A stretch of 15,176 bases of DNA from an uncultured Limnohabitans sp. (GTDB lineage: Bacteria; Pseudomonadota; Gammaproteobacteria; Burkholderiales; Burkholderiaceae_C). The stretch is taken from the NCBI RefSeq assembly GCF_937889215.1, contig NZ_CALBEX010000201.1:1-15176 (forward strand). The letters are read 5' to 3'. The notes under the pieces were generated by a model, which did no database searches, was not told the origin of the DNA, and saw nothing but the letters and a program-made list of their open reading frames with translations. Below, piece after piece: positions 13,934 through 15,176 of the stretch. Every line of letters begins with the position of its first letter. Positions within the stretch are counted from its first letter, which is position 1. Both the position numbers and the translations under genes were made by a program.

Positions 13934-15118
13934 TCAGCCGCCGGGCGTGATCTCGAACACTTGGCGCAAGTAGGCCAAATACTTCTCGTCGTCACACATG
14001 CCCTTGCCGGGCGTGTCAGACAATTTGGCCACAGGCTGCACATTGCAGCGTGTCATCTTGATGACGATTTGCAGTGGCTCATAGCCCAGGTCATTGGTCA
14101 GGTTGGTCCCCACCCCAAACGCCAACTGGCAGCGGCCTCGGAATTGTTCGAACAGCTCGATGGTGCGAGGAATGGTCAGGCTGTCGCTGAAAATCAGGGT
14201 CTTGGTTTTGGGGTCGACCCGGTTCTGCTGGTAGTGCTCGATCATGCGCTCGCCCCAGCTGAACGGGTCACCACTGTCGTGGCGCGCACCGTCAAACAGC
14301 TTGCAAAAGTACAGGTCGAAGTCACGCAAGAAAGCGTTGAAGCCATACACATCGCTCAGGGCAATACCCAAGTCGCCCCGGTACTCCTTGGCCCATGACT
14401 CGAAAGCAAAAACCTGACTGTCACGCAAGCGCGGCCCCAAGGCTTGGCACGCTTGCAGATACTCGTGGGCCATGGTGCCCAGCGGTGTCAGGCCCAGCAA
14501 ATAGGCGTAGTAGACGTTGCTGGTGCCCGCAAAAAGGCCTTCTGGCCCCGTGCCCAGTCGCGCTGACAAGACGCGCAGCACCTCTTCGTGCCAGGCCCGC
14601 GAAAAGCGGCGGCGTGTGCCGTAGTCGGCGATCTTCAGGGTTTCAAGGCCTGGGGCCTGCAACTGGGCAATCTTGGTATCCAGGCGGCGGCGGCCCTCCA
14701 TCAGGTCGGGGACCTTTTGGGTGTTGCGAAAGTACACCTCATTGACGATGGCGAGCACCGGAATCTCGAAAAGAATCGTGTGCAGCCACGGCCCACGAAT
14801 GGTGATATCGATCTCGCCCGAAGCCAACGCCGTCACTTCGATGTGCTTTTCGTGGAGTTTGAACAGGTCCAAAAAGTCGACAAAGTCGCTCTTGATGAAG
14901 CGCATGGACCGCAGGTACTGCAGCTCGCCCTCTGTGAAAGTCAAGCCGCACAGGGAGCGGATTTCTTCGCGGATTTCCTTGACCCACGGGGCCAGCGGCA
15001 CACCCGGGTTGCGGCACTTGAATTTGTATTCGACCTGCGCGCCCGGAAACTGGTGCAGCACGACCTGCATCATGGTGAATTTATAAAGATCGGTGTCGAG
15101 CAGGCTGGTGATGATCAT
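13934..15118 (-). CDS. pncB: Nicotinate phosphoribosyltransferase
   Basis: 394 aa, close to the 400 aa of E. coli PncB. It makes nicotinate mononucleotide from nicotinate and PRPP with ATP hydrolysis, the entry step of NAD salvage. Seen: the N-terminal [14 protein letters not shown] at 5-18, FRNTQKVPD at 130-138, [10 protein letters not shown] at 165-174, [22 protein letters not shown] at about 198-219 with H218 at the place of the phosphorylated histidine, and the C-terminal phosphate-binding region with [17 protein letters not shown]. Start ATG at 15118 gives the family N-terminus; a weak purine stretch (AGAGAC) lies upstream. A GhrB-like dehydrogenase, rmuC and an MFS gene follow on the same strand, so pncB may be the first gene of that unit. 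Confidence 0.97.
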   Translation of the reverse strand: MIITSLLDTDLYKFTMMQVVLHQFPGAQVEYKFKCRNPGVPLAPWVKEIREEIRSLCGLTFTEGELQYLRSMRFIKSDFVDFLDLFKLHEKHIEVTALASGEIDITIRGPWLHTILFEIPVLAIVNEVYFRNTQKVPDLMEGRRRLDTKIAQLQAPGLETLKIADYGTRRRFSRAWHEEVLRVLSARLGTGPEGLFAGTSNVYYAYLLGLTPLGTMAHEYLQACQALGPRLRDSQVFAFESWAKEYRGDLGIALSDVYGFNAFLRDFDLYFCKLFDGARHDSGDPFSWGERMIEHYQQNRVDPKTKTLIFSDSLTIPRTIELFEQFRGRCQLAFGVGTNLTNDLGYEPLQIVIKMTRCNVQPVAKLSDTPGKGMCDDEKYLAYLRQVFEITPGG

Positions 15119-15162
15119 GGTGTGTTGTCTCTGGCGGCTGGGGCCGCTCGCGGTGTGGGGGC

Positions 15163-15168
15163 AGTGTA
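15163..15168 (-). promoter_or_regulatory. Possible -10 box upstream of pncB
   Basis: TACACT on the minus strand (four of six consensus bases) lies 44 nt before the pncB ATG. The matching -35 would be beyond the right edge of the window, so this cannot be confirmed. Confidence 0.2.
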
Positions 15169-15176
15169 AGGGATCG

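Noticed and set aside
13926..13938. Small hairpin GCTGA/TCAGC overlapping the pncB stop
   Set aside because: Five base pairs only, and the T-run on the minus strand begins about 10 nt too far away for an intrinsic terminator.
1..15176. CRISPR arrays, insertion sequences, integrases, attachment sites, phage or toxin-antitoxin genes
   Set aside because: No repeated spacer-repeat pattern, transposase-like frame or paired small genes were seen; the region reads as ordinary core chromosome.

Overview
The window is a stretch of ordinary, GC-rich chromosome from a betaproteobacterium, most likely a Comamonadaceae-type Burkholderiales. The evidence is the order ppiD – tRNA-Val – hupB, an EF-P with arginine at the rhamnosylation position together with its EarP transferase, adjacent uvrC and pgsA, and the general character of the proteins. 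No insertion sequence, phage gene, integrase or CRISPR array is visible. Twelve complete protein genes, one partial gene and one tRNA fill almost all of the sequence.

Left part (1-1966, all minus strand): the N-terminal 420 residues of the periplasmic folding factor PpiD run off the left edge. Upstream of ppiD are an intrinsic terminator, tRNA-Val(TAC), and hupB only 13 nt before the tRNA. The gap between hupB and the next gene holds a good sigma70 promoter whose spacer is an inverted repeat, a hairpin-rich leader of about 100 nt, a minus-strand hairpin that probably ends the next operon, and a strong plus-strand terminator with no gene in front of it.

Middle part (1967-6621, minus strand): uvrC, pgsA, an EamA-type permease and a D-malate/tartrate dehydrogenase follow one another closely and probably form one transcription unit. 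It starts at a divergent promoter shared with earP.

Plus-strand block (6622-10343): earP, a split pair of YeeE/YedE-type sulfur-transport membrane proteins, efp with a textbook terminator, and a LOG-family nucleotide hydrolase. EarP modifies Arg32 of EF-P, so enzyme and substrate are both here, separated by the sulfur-transport pair. Four genes (uvrC, earP, the first YeeE/YedE gene and the LOG gene) have an ACAAT- or ATAAT-like -10 box ending 7-8 nt before the ATG and no Shine-Dalgarno sequence, which suggests leaderless mRNAs.

Right part (10325-15118, minus strand): pncB (NAD salvage), a GhrB-like 2-hydroxyacid dehydrogenase, rmuC and an MFS permease. The last three are joined by 4-nt start/stop overlaps. 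The MFS gene converges with the LOG gene with a 19-bp overlap.

I saw no clearly new multi-gene system. The most useful observations are regulatory: the dyad-shaped uvrC/earP promoter, the operator-like repeat in the hupB promoter, the repeated leaderless-start pattern, the orphan plus-strand terminator, and the gene pair lying between earP and efp.
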